From Paenibacillus tuaregi (GTDB lineage: Bacteria > Bacillota > Bacilli > Paenibacillales > Paenibacillaceae), in contig NZ_LT575476.1 in the NCBI RefSeq assembly GCF_900086655.1, positions 1,076,243 through 1,140,242 of the forward strand: a DNA stretch of 64,000 nt, written 5' to 3'. The translations under genes and the position numbers were made by a program. Positions within the stretch are counted from its first letter, which is position 1. Each line of letters opens with the position of its first letter. The notes below the pieces were generated by a model, which ran no database searches, had not been told where the DNA came from, and worked only from the letters and a program-made list of their open reading frames with translations. This document shows positions 26,767-36,007 of this stretch, one piece after another.

Positions 26767-27312
26767 ATGCGTATCCTAGAGACAGGATTGTCCGGGGCTG
26801 TGATCCTTGAACCTCAGGTACACGGGGATATAAGGGGGTTTTTTAGCGAGAGCTATAACCGGGATGTGCTGGATAAAGCGGGCCTTCATTATAACTTTGT
26901 TCAGGATAACCACTCCTATTCAGCTGAGGCAGGTACGCTCAGGGGGCTTCATTACCAGCTGCTTCCCAAGGCGCAGACCAAGCTGGTACGGGTGCTGTCG
27001 GGAGCAATCTATGATGTGTTTGTGGATTTAAGAAAAGATTCAGCCACTTACGGGGAATGGAGGTCGGTCATCCTGACCGCTTACAATCACAGACAGGTTC
27101 TCATTCCCAAAGGCTTCGCCCATGGGCTGTATACGCTTGTGCCTCATACTGAGGTTCTGTATAAGGTGGATGAGTTCTATTCGAAGGAGCATGACCGGGG
27201 GATTCTCTGGAATGATCCCCAGCTGAATATTCCTTGGCCGGGCTCCACAGTAATTTTGTCGGATAAAGACAAAGTCCATCCGCTTTGGGCGGATGCCGAG
27301 TTTGACTTCTGA
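26767..27312 (+). CDS. rfbC: dTDP-4-dehydrorhamnose 3,5-epimerase
   Basis: A 181-residue RmlC cupin. DIRGFFSESYNRDVLDKAG, FVQDNHSYSAEAGTLRGLHYQ (active-site His in LRGLHYQ) and IPKGFAHGLYTL are diagnostic. It catalyses the third step of dTDP-L-rhamnose synthesis in the cytosol. rfbD (step four) follows after 300 bp of low-complexity DNA; rfbA and rfbB are not in the window. ATG follows GGGGGAGG. L-rhamnose would go to wall polysaccharide or S-layer glycan (inference). Confidence 0.94.
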   Translation: MRILETGLSGAVILEPQVHGDIRGFFSESYNRDVLDKAGLHYNFVQDNHSYSAEAGTLRGLHYQLLPKAQTKLVRVLSGAIYDVFVDLRKDSATYGEWRSVILTAYNHRQVLIPKGFAHGLYTLVPHTEVLYKVDEFYSKEHDRGILWNDPQLNIPWPGSTVILSDKDKVHPLWADAEFDF

Positions 27313-27612
27313 CGGGCGCAGCGGTTGAAGAGGAAGAATGTGAGTAATTAGCAGAGTGGGTGCAAAATAAGGCAACTGTACGAGAAGTATAGAAGTAGAG
27401 TAAGTAGAGAGCCAAGGGCATAAGGGATAGAAATAGTAAAGGAAAAAACAGAGCAACAGAAAAGAAGAGGTTCAAACACAGAAAAGTTAAAAGGCTCAAA
27501 GAACTCAAAAAGCTTAAAAAACGAACATGAGCATATTCAGGGCAGTGTCCTGTATTAAGGTCCGGAAGCTGATGGCTGTTGTTCCAGTTAAGGCAGGCCA
27601 GGGGGGAGAAGG
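27313..27612. other. Purine-rich spacer between rfbC and rfbD
   Basis: Roughly 300 bases strongly biased to A and G on the plus strand (runs such as GTATAGAAGTAGAGTAAG), with repeated AAAGGCTCAAAGAACTC-like words. No gene, terminator or clear promoter was seen. Confidence 0.5.
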
Positions 27613-28500
27613 TTGGAGGAGAAGATGAGGGAAGCTCAGCCCGAAGACAAAACGAAGGTTTTGATTACAGGTGCGGGTGGCCAGTTGGGCCTGGAGCTTC
27701 AAAGGGTGTTTCGGGAGAAAGGGTATGAAGTATATGGGATGGATCGGGACAGCCTCGATATTACAGATGCGGAGCAGTGTCATATCATGCTTAACCGGGT
27801 GCGCCCCGATGTGGTTATTCATGCCGCAGCCTATACACAGGTTGATCAAGCTGAGAGCGATCCGGATACGGCATACCGGGTGAATGCCTATGGGACACGC
27901 AACATCGCAGCCGCGGCAGAAGCGGCCGGAGCCAAGCTGGTATACATTAGCACGGATTATGTTTTTAACGGAAAGGGAACTATGCCGTATTCGGAGTTTC
28001 ATCCCACCGACCCGGTTAATGTGTATGGCTGTTCTAAATGGGAGGGCGAGGAGCTGGTTCGTCAGCTCCATACGCGATTCTTTGTCGTAAGAACTTCTTG
28101 GGTATACGGAGCAGGTGGGAGTAATTTTGTACGTACAATGCTGAAGGTGGGCAAAAGAGACGGTCGTGTCTCGGTTGTTGCTGACCAAATCGGTTGTCCG
28201 ACCTATACCAGGGACCTTGCTTCAGTCATCGAGCAGCTGAGCTCAACGCAGAGGTATGGCACGTATCACGTATCAGGTGCAGGCAGCTGCTCCTGGTATG
28301 AGTTCGCCTGTGCTATATTTGAGGATGCAGGCATGCGTGTTGACGTCGTTCCGGTCACTACGGGAGAGTACCCACGCCCGGCTCCACGTCCGGCCTATTC
28401 TGTGCTGGATCATCAGGCTCTCAGGCTGAACGGCTTCCATCCGATTCGTCATTGGAGGGAAGCGCTGCAGGACTTCTTACGATCAAGTCATGAAACCTAA
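27613..28500 (+). CDS. rfbD: dTDP-4-dehydrorhamnose reductase
   Basis: A 295-residue RmlD short-chain dehydrogenase: NAD(P)-binding VLITGAGGQLGLEL, DITD, HAAAYTQVDQAESD, and the catalytic YxxxK in VYGCSKWEGE, with the Ser/Thr of YISTDYVFNG. It performs the last step of dTDP-L-rhamnose formation. The start is either TTG at 27613 (GGGGGAG just upstream) or ATG at 27625 (GGAGGA upstream); the difference is four residues outside the fold. Genes rfbA and rfbB are absent here. Confidence 0.93.
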   Translation: MEEKMREAQPEDKTKVLITGAGGQLGLELQRVFREKGYEVYGMDRDSLDITDAEQCHIMLNRVRPDVVIHAAAYTQVDQAESDPDTAYRVNAYGTRNIAAAAEAAGAKLVYISTDYVFNGKGTMPYSEFHPTDPVNVYGCSKWEGEELVRQLHTRFFVVRTSWVYGAGGSNFVRTMLKVGKRDGRVSVVADQIGCPTYTRDLASVIEQLSSTQRYGTYHVSGAGSCSWYEFACAIFEDAGMRVDVVPVTTGEYPRPAPRPAYSVLDHQALRLNGFHPIRHWREALQDFLRSSHET

Positions 28501-28589
28501 TCCAGGGCCCGCACGTTATACTCAGGTGTGGTAAAATTAGAAAATCATTCCGTCCTTATCGGACGGGTACATAAGGAGAGTGAATTCAT

Positions 28590-29495
28590 ATGTCTCAGGA
28601 ACCTGTTGTCCGCCTGACGAATGTGACGAAGAAGATTGGCGCCAAGACCATCATCGACCGTCTTACACTCGATATCCCGGCGGGTCAGGTGTTCGGCTTC
28701 TTAGGCCCCAATGGATCAGGGAAGACCACAACGATACGGATGATGGTAGGACTCATGTCGATTACACAGGGAGACATCGTCATCAATGGCTCAAGCATCA
28801 AGTCGGATTTCGAAAAAGCGGTTGCGCATGTGGGAGCGATTGTAGAGAACCCCGAAATGTATAAATTTCTGACAGGGTATCAGAACATGGTACATTACGC
28901 GCGGATGTCCGGTGTAGGCAAGGAGCGGATTGACGAGGCTATTGCCCTGGTCGGGCTGGAGAACCGGATTCACGATAAGGTGAAGACGTATTCTCTGGGT
29001 ATGCGCCAGCGGCTAGGTGTTGCCCAGGCGATTCTTCAGCGTCCGAAGCTGCTGATCCTGGACGAGCCCACCAACGGGCTTGATCCTCAGGGGATCCGGG
29101 AGCTGCGGGACTATCTGCGCCAGTTGACCCAGCAGGAAGGTACCACCGTCTTCGTCTCAAGTCATCTCTTATCCGAGATGGAGCTGATGTGTGATACCGT
29201 AGCGGTTATCCAGGGAGGCCGGCTGATTGATGTGCGTTCCCTGAAATCTCAGGATGCCGGAGAGCAGTATGCTGAAACGGGCTTTGATGTCAATGAGCCG
29301 GAACGCGCGCTTGAACTGATTGGGACAGGCCGTCTTGAAGGCACAAGGCTGATTGTAACCGCAAACCGCGAGCAGATTGCGGATTTGAACAGCAGACTTG
29401 TCAGCGCTGGGATCAAGGTATACGGCATCCAGACCTTGACAAGATCGCTGGAAGATCAGTTCTTGGAAATGACGGGGGGTGGGCAAATTGGGTAA
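28590..29495 (+). CDS. ABC transporter ATP-binding protein
   Basis: A 301-residue ABC ATPase: Walker A GPNGSGKTT (about residue 41), Q-loop, signature YSLGMRQRLGVAQAI, Walker B LLILDEPTNGLDP and switch His in VSSHLLSEME. The C-terminal 80 residues form the extra domain of drug or bacitracin-type ABC-2 exporters. ATG follows AAGGAGAG. The permease gene overlaps its 3' end by 17 bp, so translation is coupled. Substrate unknown. Confidence 0.92.
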   Translation: MSQEPVVRLTNVTKKIGAKTIIDRLTLDIPAGQVFGFLGPNGSGKTTTIRMMVGLMSITQGDIVINGSSIKSDFEKAVAHVGAIVENPEMYKFLTGYQNMVHYARMSGVGKERIDEAIALVGLENRIHDKVKTYSLGMRQRLGVAQAILQRPKLLILDEPTNGLDPQGIRELRDYLRQLTQQEGTTVFVSSHLLSEMELMCDTVAVIQGGRLIDVRSLKSQDAGEQYAETGFDVNEPERALELIGTGRLEGTRLIVTANREQIADLNSRLVSAGIKVYGIQTLTRSLEDQFLEMTGGGQIG

Positions 29496-30306
29496 TTTTC
29501 TGGCATTAGTACAGAACGAAAATATGAAAATCTACCGCCGGCTGCGGACTTGGATTATGTTCGGAATGATCATCGTCCTGCCGATTGTGTTCGCAGGTCT
29601 GATCGCCTTCAGCGAAAGCCATACCGGCTCTTCGCAGACGGGTGCCTGGGATATGGCCAAGAATTTGAGCTCCATTTACTTTCTGGTGTCAATCTTCACC
29701 CTTATTGTTGCTGCGGATATTGTAGCGGGCGAGTTCACCTGGGGAACGGTTAAGCTGCTGCTCATTCGGCCTTGGTCCCGGAGCAAAGTGCTTTTGTCCA
29801 AGCTGCTTAGTGTACTGCTCTTTAGTATCCTGATGAGCATTGTCTTTTTCATCGTTATAATCTCGGTATCCATGCTCTTCTTCCAGCACAATCCGCCAGC
29901 CTTCCTGGAGCTGGGTTCGACCCCGTTGGAACAGGTGCTTCTGGTACTGCTATACAAATTTATTGATCTTCTTGTTATTTCGAGTCTTGCATTTATGATC
30001 TCCACGGTCTTTAGGGCCAGTGGAATTGCAATCGGATTGTCTATGTTCATCATGATGGCCGGGAATACGATTGCCGTGCTGCTCAACCCGATTCGTTATC
30101 CGTGGGCCAAATACCTGCTGTTCCACAATATGGATCTGTCCAAATATGTGACGAATACGGGAGGGGATACTTCATTCTCATTCGCAAGCCTTTATGAAAA
30201 GGCGGGCATGTCGATGGGCTTCTCTGCAATCGTGCTCGCTGTATATGTGGTGGTCTTCCTTGCCATTGCTTGGATGGTATTCAAGCGCCGGGATGTTGCC
30301 GCTTAG
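29479..30306 (+). CDS. ABC-2 type transporter permease
   Basis: A 275-residue integral membrane protein with six helices. GEFTWGTVKLLLIRPWSRSKVLLSKLLS is the conserved cytoplasmic coupling segment of ABC-2 permeases of the bacitracin/multidrug type. It works with the overlapping ATPase gene; together they probably export a peptide, lipid or antibiotic. GTG at 29479 is used, and a TTG at 29488 is an alternative start. Confidence 0.88.
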   Translation: MGKLGNFLALVQNENMKIYRRLRTWIMFGMIIVLPIVFAGLIAFSESHTGSSQTGAWDMAKNLSSIYFLVSIFTLIVAADIVAGEFTWGTVKLLLIRPWSRSKVLLSKLLSVLLFSILMSIVFFIVIISVSMLFFQHNPPAFLELGSTPLEQVLLVLLYKFIDLLVISSLAFMISTVFRASGIAIGLSMFIMMAGNTIAVLLNPIRYPWAKYLLFHNMDLSKYVTNTGGDTSFSFASLYEKAGMSMGFSAIVLAVYVVVFLAIAWMVFKRRDVAA

Positions 30307-30680
30307 GAGACAGGTATAGCAAGATTAGCAGTGACAGCCAATAAACAGCCAATAAGCAGCTAGTAAACAACCATAAACAGTCAGCCTAAGTAAAGTTAGC
30401 CAGAAGCTGCTGTAGTACCGTCTAGTTGCAAGCGAAATCGCTGCAACTTTATACCAAACAGGTGAATGTGGCTGCCCGAATCCCTTTTTTAGCTCAAGTC
30501 CTCACAGCATTAACTTCCGGGCAGCCAACCCGTTCGGGCAAGAAAGCCGGGTAGGCTAGTTAAATAATAAAAGAAGGGACACATTCTCACAGGAGTGTGT
30601 CCCTTTATTGTGCTGTGCAATTACAGCATATTGGGGGCTTGGATAGGTGGGAGACCGGGCTGTTCATATACTTCTGCAAT
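30307..30680 (+). other. Intergenic stretch with three hairpins
   Basis: It holds a 7+3 bp hairpin AGTTGCA-A-GCG / CGC-TGCAACT followed by TT (30424-30450), a 9-bp stem GGCTGCCCG/CGGGCAGCC (30470-30478 with 30518-30526), and a bidirectional terminator at 30574-30606. No gene was recognised. Confidence 0.55.
30574..30607. terminator. Bidirectional terminator between the ABC operon and bactofilin gene
   Basis: AAGGGACACA (30574-30583) pairs perfectly with TGTGTCCCTT (30596-30605). T residues follow on the plus strand and A residues precede it, so it can serve both convergent units. Confidence 0.8.
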
Positions 30681-31100
30681 TTAGCCGGCTTCAGGCTGAG
30701 GAGTTTTTTTGCTCTTATTGTTGGAGTTAGGGGAGGGCACCGCGCTGATCAAGGGCTTCTCCATAATACTGATTCCGTTTAATACTCCGCCTTCCGCAAT
30801 GACCAGGGAATGGGCGGATACATTTCCGTCAACATGCCCGCTGGCCGTAATGGTCAGTTTGCCTTCTGTAGTAATATCACCAAACACTTTACCCGCCACA
30901 ATAATCTCATTTCCTTTGATTGAAGAGTGGGCTTCTCCTGATTCCCCAATGACAATCTCACCCGTACATTCAATTTCCCCTTGGAATTTCCCCTCCAACC
31001 GGAGGTTGTACTCCGAGCGGAGTTTTCCTTCGAAATGGCTGCCTGCACCAATCAGGGTATGAGTTCCTTTTACAGCGGTATTTTTGTTATCTTTAAACAT
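30681..31100 (-). CDS. Bactofilin-family polymer-forming cytoskeletal protein
   Basis: A 139-residue protein whose core (about 17-115) is a right-handed beta-helix of repeated strands: LIGAGSHFEGKL ... LRLEGKFQGEI ... IVIGESGEAHSSI ... IIVAGKVFGDI ... HVDGNV. The tails are short and unstructured, as in bactofilins, which self-assemble into filaments without nucleotides. It lies downstream of an M23 peptidase gene on the same strand (93 bp), a pairing seen in many bacteria where bactofilin positions a peptidoglycan hydrolase. Confidence 0.9.
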   Translation of the reverse strand: MFKDNKNTAVKGTHTLIGAGSHFEGKLRSEYNLRLEGKFQGEIECTGEIVIGESGEAHSSIKGNEIIVAGKVFGDITTEGKLTITASGHVDGNVSAHSLVIAEGGVLNGISIMEKPLISAVPSPNSNNKSKKTPQPEAG

Positions 31101-31193
31101 GATATTCCTCCATTATTTTGATTTGTAGAAGCCGAATTAACGAAGGCCTAGGAATAAGCAAAAGGGTGAAGTGATTCTGGAGAAGCGCATAAA

Positions 31194-32159
31194 TTAATTC
31201 AAATAGGGAACTGGGTCTACCGGTTCATTCTCCTTAACGACCTGGAAGTGCAGATGGGGGCCGGTGCTTCGTCCGGTGGAGCCGAGCTTGCCGATCACTT
31301 CCCCTTTTGTGACCTTCTCACCTGTATTAACTTGAATTTTATTTAAGTGCATATACCATGTCTGAAGTCCGCCTGGATGTTGAATAATAATAAAGTTGCC
31401 TCTTGCAGGAGAGTGATCGGCCTGAAGAACCGTGCCGGCCCCCGCCGAATAGATCGGATCTCCTATTTCCCCGGAAATATCGACACCTGCGTGAAAAGCG
31501 GCTTTCTTGGTGAATGGATCCGTACGGTAGCCGAAGCTGGAGGTCGTGCGTCTGGAGAGTGTTGGCCATAAGGAGGGGGTGCCGGACATCGATTCATGAA
31601 TGGCTTCAGCTTGGTCAACCATAGCGGGGATTCTATGGAGCATAGCCTGGATAAGGGCTGACATTTCCGCATAATCATCCCGGGTGGCCTGGCCGGATAT
31701 TCTGCTGTCCACATCATGAACCGCGATGAATTCTCCGCCGATATAGGAGGTGTCGCCCGGAGTGGCTGCTTCGGACGTTTTGCTGTTGCCAGTTCCGAAC
31801 TTATTAATAATCTGCTGCAGCTCATTCTCCATCTGCGAGACTTTCTTGATCTGGCTTCTCATATTCTTTGACTCCGCTGTGAGAGTCACGAGCTGATGTT
31901 GAAGCCGGCGAATGGCCTCCTCTTTGTCCGTTACGACCGCTTGAAGCTGTGTGTTGCTGCTCTGCAGTTCCTGTTCCAGACTCGCGGCTGTGTGGTTGGA
32001 GTAGGCTTGAAGGCTTACAATCAGGCTGGATATGGAGAGCAGAGCAACGAGGGGAACCGTGATGACCAAGGGCTTGGACACCTGGATTTGCTTGACGGAC
32101 TGGTTGGCATCCTGCAGCACAAGCAGGGTCATTTTGCGGGACAACGGGGCATTTTTCAT
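31194..32159 (-). CDS. Membrane-anchored M23 peptidase with coiled coil
   Basis: A 321-residue protein: cytoplasmic N-terminus, one membrane helix (about 30-50), a coiled coil (about 60-120) and a C-terminal M23/LytM domain with the zinc ligands in HAGVDIS and GPHLHFQV plus a YMHLNKI motif; all catalytic positions look intact. It would cut peptide cross-links in peptidoglycan outside the membrane, or act as a scaffold. ATG at 32159 has AAAGGAG. It is followed by the bactofilin gene, so the pair probably shapes the cell or spore wall. Confidence 0.88.
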   Translation of the reverse strand: MKNAPLSRKMTLLVLQDANQSVKQIQVSKPLVITVPLVALLSISSLIVSLQAYSNHTAASLEQELQSSNTQLQAVVTDKEEAIRRLQHQLVTLTAESKNMRSQIKKVSQMENELQQIINKFGTGNSKTSEAATPGDTSYIGGEFIAVHDVDSRISGQATRDDYAEMSALIQAMLHRIPAMVDQAEAIHESMSGTPSLWPTLSRRTTSSFGYRTDPFTKKAAFHAGVDISGEIGDPIYSAGAGTVLQADHSPARGNFIIIQHPGGLQTWYMHLNKIQVNTGEKVTKGEVIGKLGSTGRSTGPHLHFQVVKENEPVDPVPYLN

Positions 32160-32355
32160 GGCATCTCCTTTCATAAAGAACTGAAATTTTGATATTTTTC
32201 TTTAATTCATCCAACATTACTTCTATAATTTATGTATTCACCGCTCTCTCAAAACATGCTTAAAAGACCAGACTTATATGGCTATCATAGGGATCCGGTA
32301 TCCGGGTATTCCATGCTGCATGCCAAATAGATAAGGATATAGAAGGGGGACATCC

Positions 32356-33786
32356 ATGCTTTGGCTGGTTATTGCGCTGATAGCTTTCATATTTCAAAGC
32401 GCGACAATATTAATACTCGAATTTAAAAATCCCTCCAAAACCGTAGCCTGGTTGTTCATCCTGTTTTGCTTCCCGTTAATCGGCTTTGTTCTCTATTATT
32501 TTGTTGCCCAGGACTATAAGAAACGTAAAAATCTGCGTCGTAAGGGAACGAGATTGTTTCAAGAGATGAAAGGAAGACTGTGGCGCCAAGCGAAGATTGT
32601 GAGGCGGGTGGAAGAGATGCAAAACCCGGAATTCCATCATCAGGAGAGGCTGTTCAATCTCTTGACTCATCTGTCTGAAAGTCCGATCACAGGCTGTAAT
32701 GCCACCAAGGTGTTAACGAACGGGGAGGACACCTATGATGCGATACTTAGTGAAATGGACAAGGCCAAAGATCATATTCATATTGAATATTACATATTCA
32801 GAAGTGACGAAGTAGGGAGAAGGTTCAAGGAGGTTATGATCCGCAAGGCCCGGGAAGGGGTCAAGATCCGGATGATCTGCGACGGTCTGGGCAGCTATTA
32901 TTTGAAAAATGAATTTATCCATGAGCTGAAAGAGGCGGGAATTCAATTCTACTTCTTTCTCCCGCCCCTTATCGCGACGATTGACAGGCGGATTAACTAC
33001 CGTAACCACCGGAAGATTGTTGTGATTGACGGAACGGTGGGTTTTCTGGGTGGGATCAATGTCGGTGAAGATTACCTGGGGCTGTACCCCAAGCTTGGAG
33101 AGTGGCGGGACACCCATCTGCAGATCGAAGGCGACTCGATTTATTTCCTGCAAAATACATTTCTAACGGACTGGAGGCTGGCCTCCGGGGAGCGGATTTC
33201 GGACCCTGCTCTATTCCCCGAGCATAACTGTGCGAAGAATGAGCAGGTTCAGATTCTCACAAGTGGCCCGGACCAGCAATGGGATGCAATCCAGGAGATG
33301 TGCTTTGAAGCGATAGCTGTAGCAAAGAAACGGGTATGGATCACCAGCCCTTATTTCATTCCGGACCCAAGTGTGTATGCGGCTCTCAAGACGGCCGCCG
33401 TCAGTGGGGTTGAGGTCAAGATTATCATTCCTTACAATTCCGACAGCAAGCTCGTTCATCTGGCCTCGCTCTCCTATGTAGAGGAGCTGCTGCATGCTGG
33501 CGTGAAGTTTTACCAGTATACCAAAGGCTTCATCCATGCCAAGGTGATGATCATCGATGACCTGCTGGCAACGGTTGGAACCGCAAATATGGATATGCGC
33601 AGCTTCTTTTATAACTTTGAGATGACAGCGGTGCTGTTCGACCAGGCTCCTATCCGGCGGCTCATGAACGATTTCGAGGTGGATTTGACGCACTGCCGCC
33701 CTATCCATCTCCGGCAATTCTCCAAGCGATCCCGTCTTCAGAAAGGGGCGGAGATGCTGACACGAATGCTGTCACCGTTGTTATAA
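32356..33786 (+). CDS. cls: Cardiolipin synthase (phospholipase D type)
   Basis: A 476-residue protein with two N-terminal membrane helices and two PLD domains. HKD motifs are HRKIVVID (about residue 216) and HAKVMIID (about 393), each followed by the GGINVGEDY or GTANMDMRS block. It condenses two phosphatidylglycerols to cardiolipin at the membrane. ATG follows AAGGGGG. Monocistronic; it converges on the NHEJ polymerase gene with only 7 bp between stops and no obvious terminator. Confidence 0.93.
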   Translation: MLWLVIALIAFIFQSATILILEFKNPSKTVAWLFILFCFPLIGFVLYYFVAQDYKKRKNLRRKGTRLFQEMKGRLWRQAKIVRRVEEMQNPEFHHQERLFNLLTHLSESPITGCNATKVLTNGEDTYDAILSEMDKAKDHIHIEYYIFRSDEVGRRFKEVMIRKAREGVKIRMICDGLGSYYLKNEFIHELKEAGIQFYFFLPPLIATIDRRINYRNHRKIVVIDGTVGFLGGINVGEDYLGLYPKLGEWRDTHLQIEGDSIYFLQNTFLTDWRLASGERISDPALFPEHNCAKNEQVQILTSGPDQQWDAIQEMCFEAIAVAKKRVWITSPYFIPDPSVYAALKTAAVSGVEVKIIIPYNSDSKLVHLASLSYVEELLHAGVKFYQYTKGFIHAKVMIIDDLLATVGTANMDMRSFFYNFEMTAVLFDQAPIRRLMNDFEVDLTHCRPIHLRQFSKRSRLQKGAEMLTRMLSPLL

Positions 33787-33793
33787 TGGAAGG

Positions 33794-34687
33794 TTACTTC
33801 ACCCGGTTTAAGTGTTTCAAAATCAAATCTACGGATTGAGGCGGCACGGCTTGAAGCAGGTCGCCTTTTTGCTGCAGCCGCTGGGCAATATTATTCAGAT
33901 TAAACTCGGAAGGGTGCGGGTTCTGGCGGACCTCCTCCCAGGTTAACGGCGTGGATACGCTGGCTGCAGGTTTAGCCCGGGGCGTATAGGGGGCGGCAAG
34001 AGTTTTGCCGCTGTAGTGCTGAAGATAATCAAAATAAATTTTGTCTCCCCGGTCCTTTTTCAGGCGTTCAATCGTGAACAAAGAGGGAAAGCGTTCTGTA
34101 ACAAACCTGGCAATGAAATGTCCAAGCGTCCGAAGCTCATCAAAGGTGACCCCGTATTCAATCGGGACAATGATCTGGACTCCTGTCGCCCCTGAGGTTT
34201 TAGGAACCGATTGAAGCCCCAGGGAGCCGAGAATATCTCCCACATGGGCGGCAGCCTCCATAATCCGGGGGTCCTCTTCGAGAGTGGGATCGAGATCAAT
34301 CATCCACTCACAGGGAAGGGAATCATTGACATAGTGGAGGGAAGGGTGGAACTCTATGGACGCCAGATTCCCAAGCCACAGCAACGTTGGCAGATTGTCC
34401 AGCACGATATACCGGATATTCTCATGTGTTGCGGTGTTCACGAAGTCCGGCAGCGGTTCGGGGGCATTCTTCTGGTAAAAGAAGGGCCCGTCCACTCCGC
34501 CCGGATACCGGATCGTTGTTAACAAGCGGTTGCGGCAGTAAGTAAGAAGGTAGGGAGCCAGCTCCGCCAGCTTCTTCAGATAATCGCGCTTGGTGATTCC
34601 GGCCTCCGGCCAGAGCAGCTTGCCTGGATTGGATACGGGAACCTCATAGCCTTCAACGGTGATAGTACCTCTGACAGTTTTAGGCAA
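33794..34687 (-). CDS. ligD: LigD-type NHEJ polymerase/primase (stand-alone)
   Basis: A 297-residue protein equal to the PolDom of LigD: NPGKLLWPEAGITKRDYL, RYPGGVDGPFFYQKNAP, LASIEFHPSLH, and the catalytic Asp pair in MIDLDPTLEED. It fills gaps at broken ends, often with ribonucleotides, before ligation. In mycobacteria and many Bacillus it is fused to the ligase; here ligase and polymerase are separate genes on the same strand, 278 bp apart. The start is TTG at 34687 with AAAGGAG 9 bases upstream. The symbol is given by domain homology. Confidence 0.88.
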   Translation of the reverse strand: MPKTVRGTITVEGYEVPVSNPGKLLWPEAGITKRDYLKKLAELAPYLLTYCRNRLLTTIRYPGGVDGPFFYQKNAPEPLPDFVNTATHENIRYIVLDNLPTLLWLGNLASIEFHPSLHYVNDSLPCEWMIDLDPTLEEDPRIMEAAAHVGDILGSLGLQSVPKTSGATGVQIIVPIEYGVTFDELRTLGHFIARFVTERFPSLFTIERLKKDRGDKIYFDYLQHYSGKTLAAPYTPRAKPAASVSTPLTWEEVRQNPHPSEFNLNNIAQRLQQKGDLLQAVPPQSVDLILKHLNRVK

Positions 34688-34912
34688 GCGAAGCAGCTCC
34701 TTTGTTCATTGTGGTATAGACAGCTGGTGGGAAAGAAAGTTTAACCTTTGGCAATAGGATCTGCAGAAGGCATTCCTGCGGGAGTTCTAAAGCAAGCAGT
34801 GTGCGGCATGGGTTGCTATGGATTAAGCAGCAGCGGCTAAGCCAGTTAAGCCGAGTACAGATTATGATCCATGTTAAAATGCAGTTGATATTCAGTCTAT
34901 ATAGAATGAAAG

Positions 34913-34936
34913 GTAACCTTCATAAGTTCATTTTAT
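34913..34936 (+). repeat. Dispersed 24-base repeat, copy A
   Basis: This 24-base sequence is identical to 54568-54591. Its last 13 bases (AAGTTCATTTTAT) also occur at 10397-10409 and, inverted, at 54489-54501. All copies are intergenic. An imperfect inverted partner (TATATAGAATGAA) lies just upstream at 34899-34911. Confidence 0.75.
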
Positions 34937-34965
34937 ATAGGCGGGTTGTACTTGAGAAAAGTCCC

Positions 34966-35910
34966 TTAGCTGGACCCAAACCTGCACATCTTCGGATCAG
35001 CGGAGACCAACGCCTGGATGCTCGGCTGGCGGAGGGTGCCACCGGGTGTCCATTCCAGAAAATTAACCTTCACGGTGAGCTGAGGACTTACCCAGTAAGA
35101 CTCCTTGCTCCGGGAAGGCAGGGCGGCAAAGGGGAGCACAGTTTGAGTAAGCGGCTTGAGTGTCTCCGTGATGTCTCTCCAGTCCTGAACGGTCAGCTTG
35201 CCGGTACCCGCATGCCCGATATACCAAAGTCGCCCCTCTTGATCGTACAGACCGAGCATAAGCGCGTTAACAATTCCCCCCCGCAGAGTATAACCGCCAA
35301 TGACAGCAACAAGATCCTGAATGACCTTCTTTTTCATCCATCGTTTATCCTTGCCATCCGGGGCGTAGGTACTGTTCAGGTCCTTGACGATCACGCCTTC
35401 CATGCCATGCTGGCTCATGACCTCATACAATACGCCGGGAGACGGGAAGTCGGCTGTGATCTGAACCCTGTCCGTAGGTTTCACCGTCTGTCTAAGCAGT
35501 TCCTGTCGTTCTCTTAAAGGCAAGCTTGTCACCCATGATCCGTTGTAATACAAAATATCAAACAGCATATAGGTCACTGGAACCTCCTGCTGAACACGGC
35601 GAATGTTCTCTGCCTTGCGTGAACCGTCCCGGCGCATCACCTCATGGAAGGAAGGCTTGCCTTGATCCAGGGCAATAATCTCGCCGTCGAGGATCACCGA
35701 ATCAGCCCCGCAGTATTCACCAATAGAAGTTAATTCCGGGTATTGAAGAGTACGTTCGTTAAGCTTGCGGTTAACAAGCTGAACTTCATGACCGTCATAA
35801 TAGGTTAGCATTCGCACACCGTCCCATTTAATCTGAGCGGTCCAATCTTCTCCTTCGGGAAGCCGGTCTGTGGTCACCGGCTCAAAAGGAATAATGGGTT
35901 TCAGGTTCAT
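34966..35910 (-). CDS. ATP-dependent DNA ligase (LigD ligase domain)
   Basis: A 314-residue ligase with nucleotidyltransferase motif I AQIKWDGVRML (adenylated Lys), ILDGEIIAL (motif III), EGVIVKDLNSTYAPDGKDKRWMKKK (motifs IV and V) and a C-terminal OB-fold. It lacks the polymerase and nuclease modules, so it is the split version of LigD's ligase. It seals double-strand breaks with Ku. ATG at 35910 follows AAGGGGTGG; the GTG at 35919 is too near the RBS. It lies between ku and the polymerase gene on the same strand. Confidence 0.9.
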   Translation of the reverse strand: MNLKPIIPFEPVTTDRLPEGEDWTAQIKWDGVRMLTYYDGHEVQLVNRKLNERTLQYPELTSIGEYCGADSVILDGEIIALDQGKPSFHEVMRRDGSRKAENIRRVQQEVPVTYMLFDILYYNGSWVTSLPLRERQELLRQTVKPTDRVQITADFPSPGVLYEVMSQHGMEGVIVKDLNSTYAPDGKDKRWMKKKVIQDLVAVIGGYTLRGGIVNALMLGLYDQEGRLWYIGHAGTGKLTVQDWRDITETLKPLTQTVLPFAALPSRSKESYWVSPQLTVKVNFLEWTPGGTLRQPSIQALVSADPKMCRFGSS

Positions 35911-36007
35911 AAAGCCCACCCCTTAGCATGGAATCGGGTATGGGCCAGGTTAGCGCCGAATATGTCCATATTACGGACGATAGGGGGATGTTCCAGCCCG
36001 GTCATCA

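Noticed and set aside
27514-28188. 224-codon antisense frame over rfbD
   Set aside because: Shadow of rfbD with no RBS or homology.
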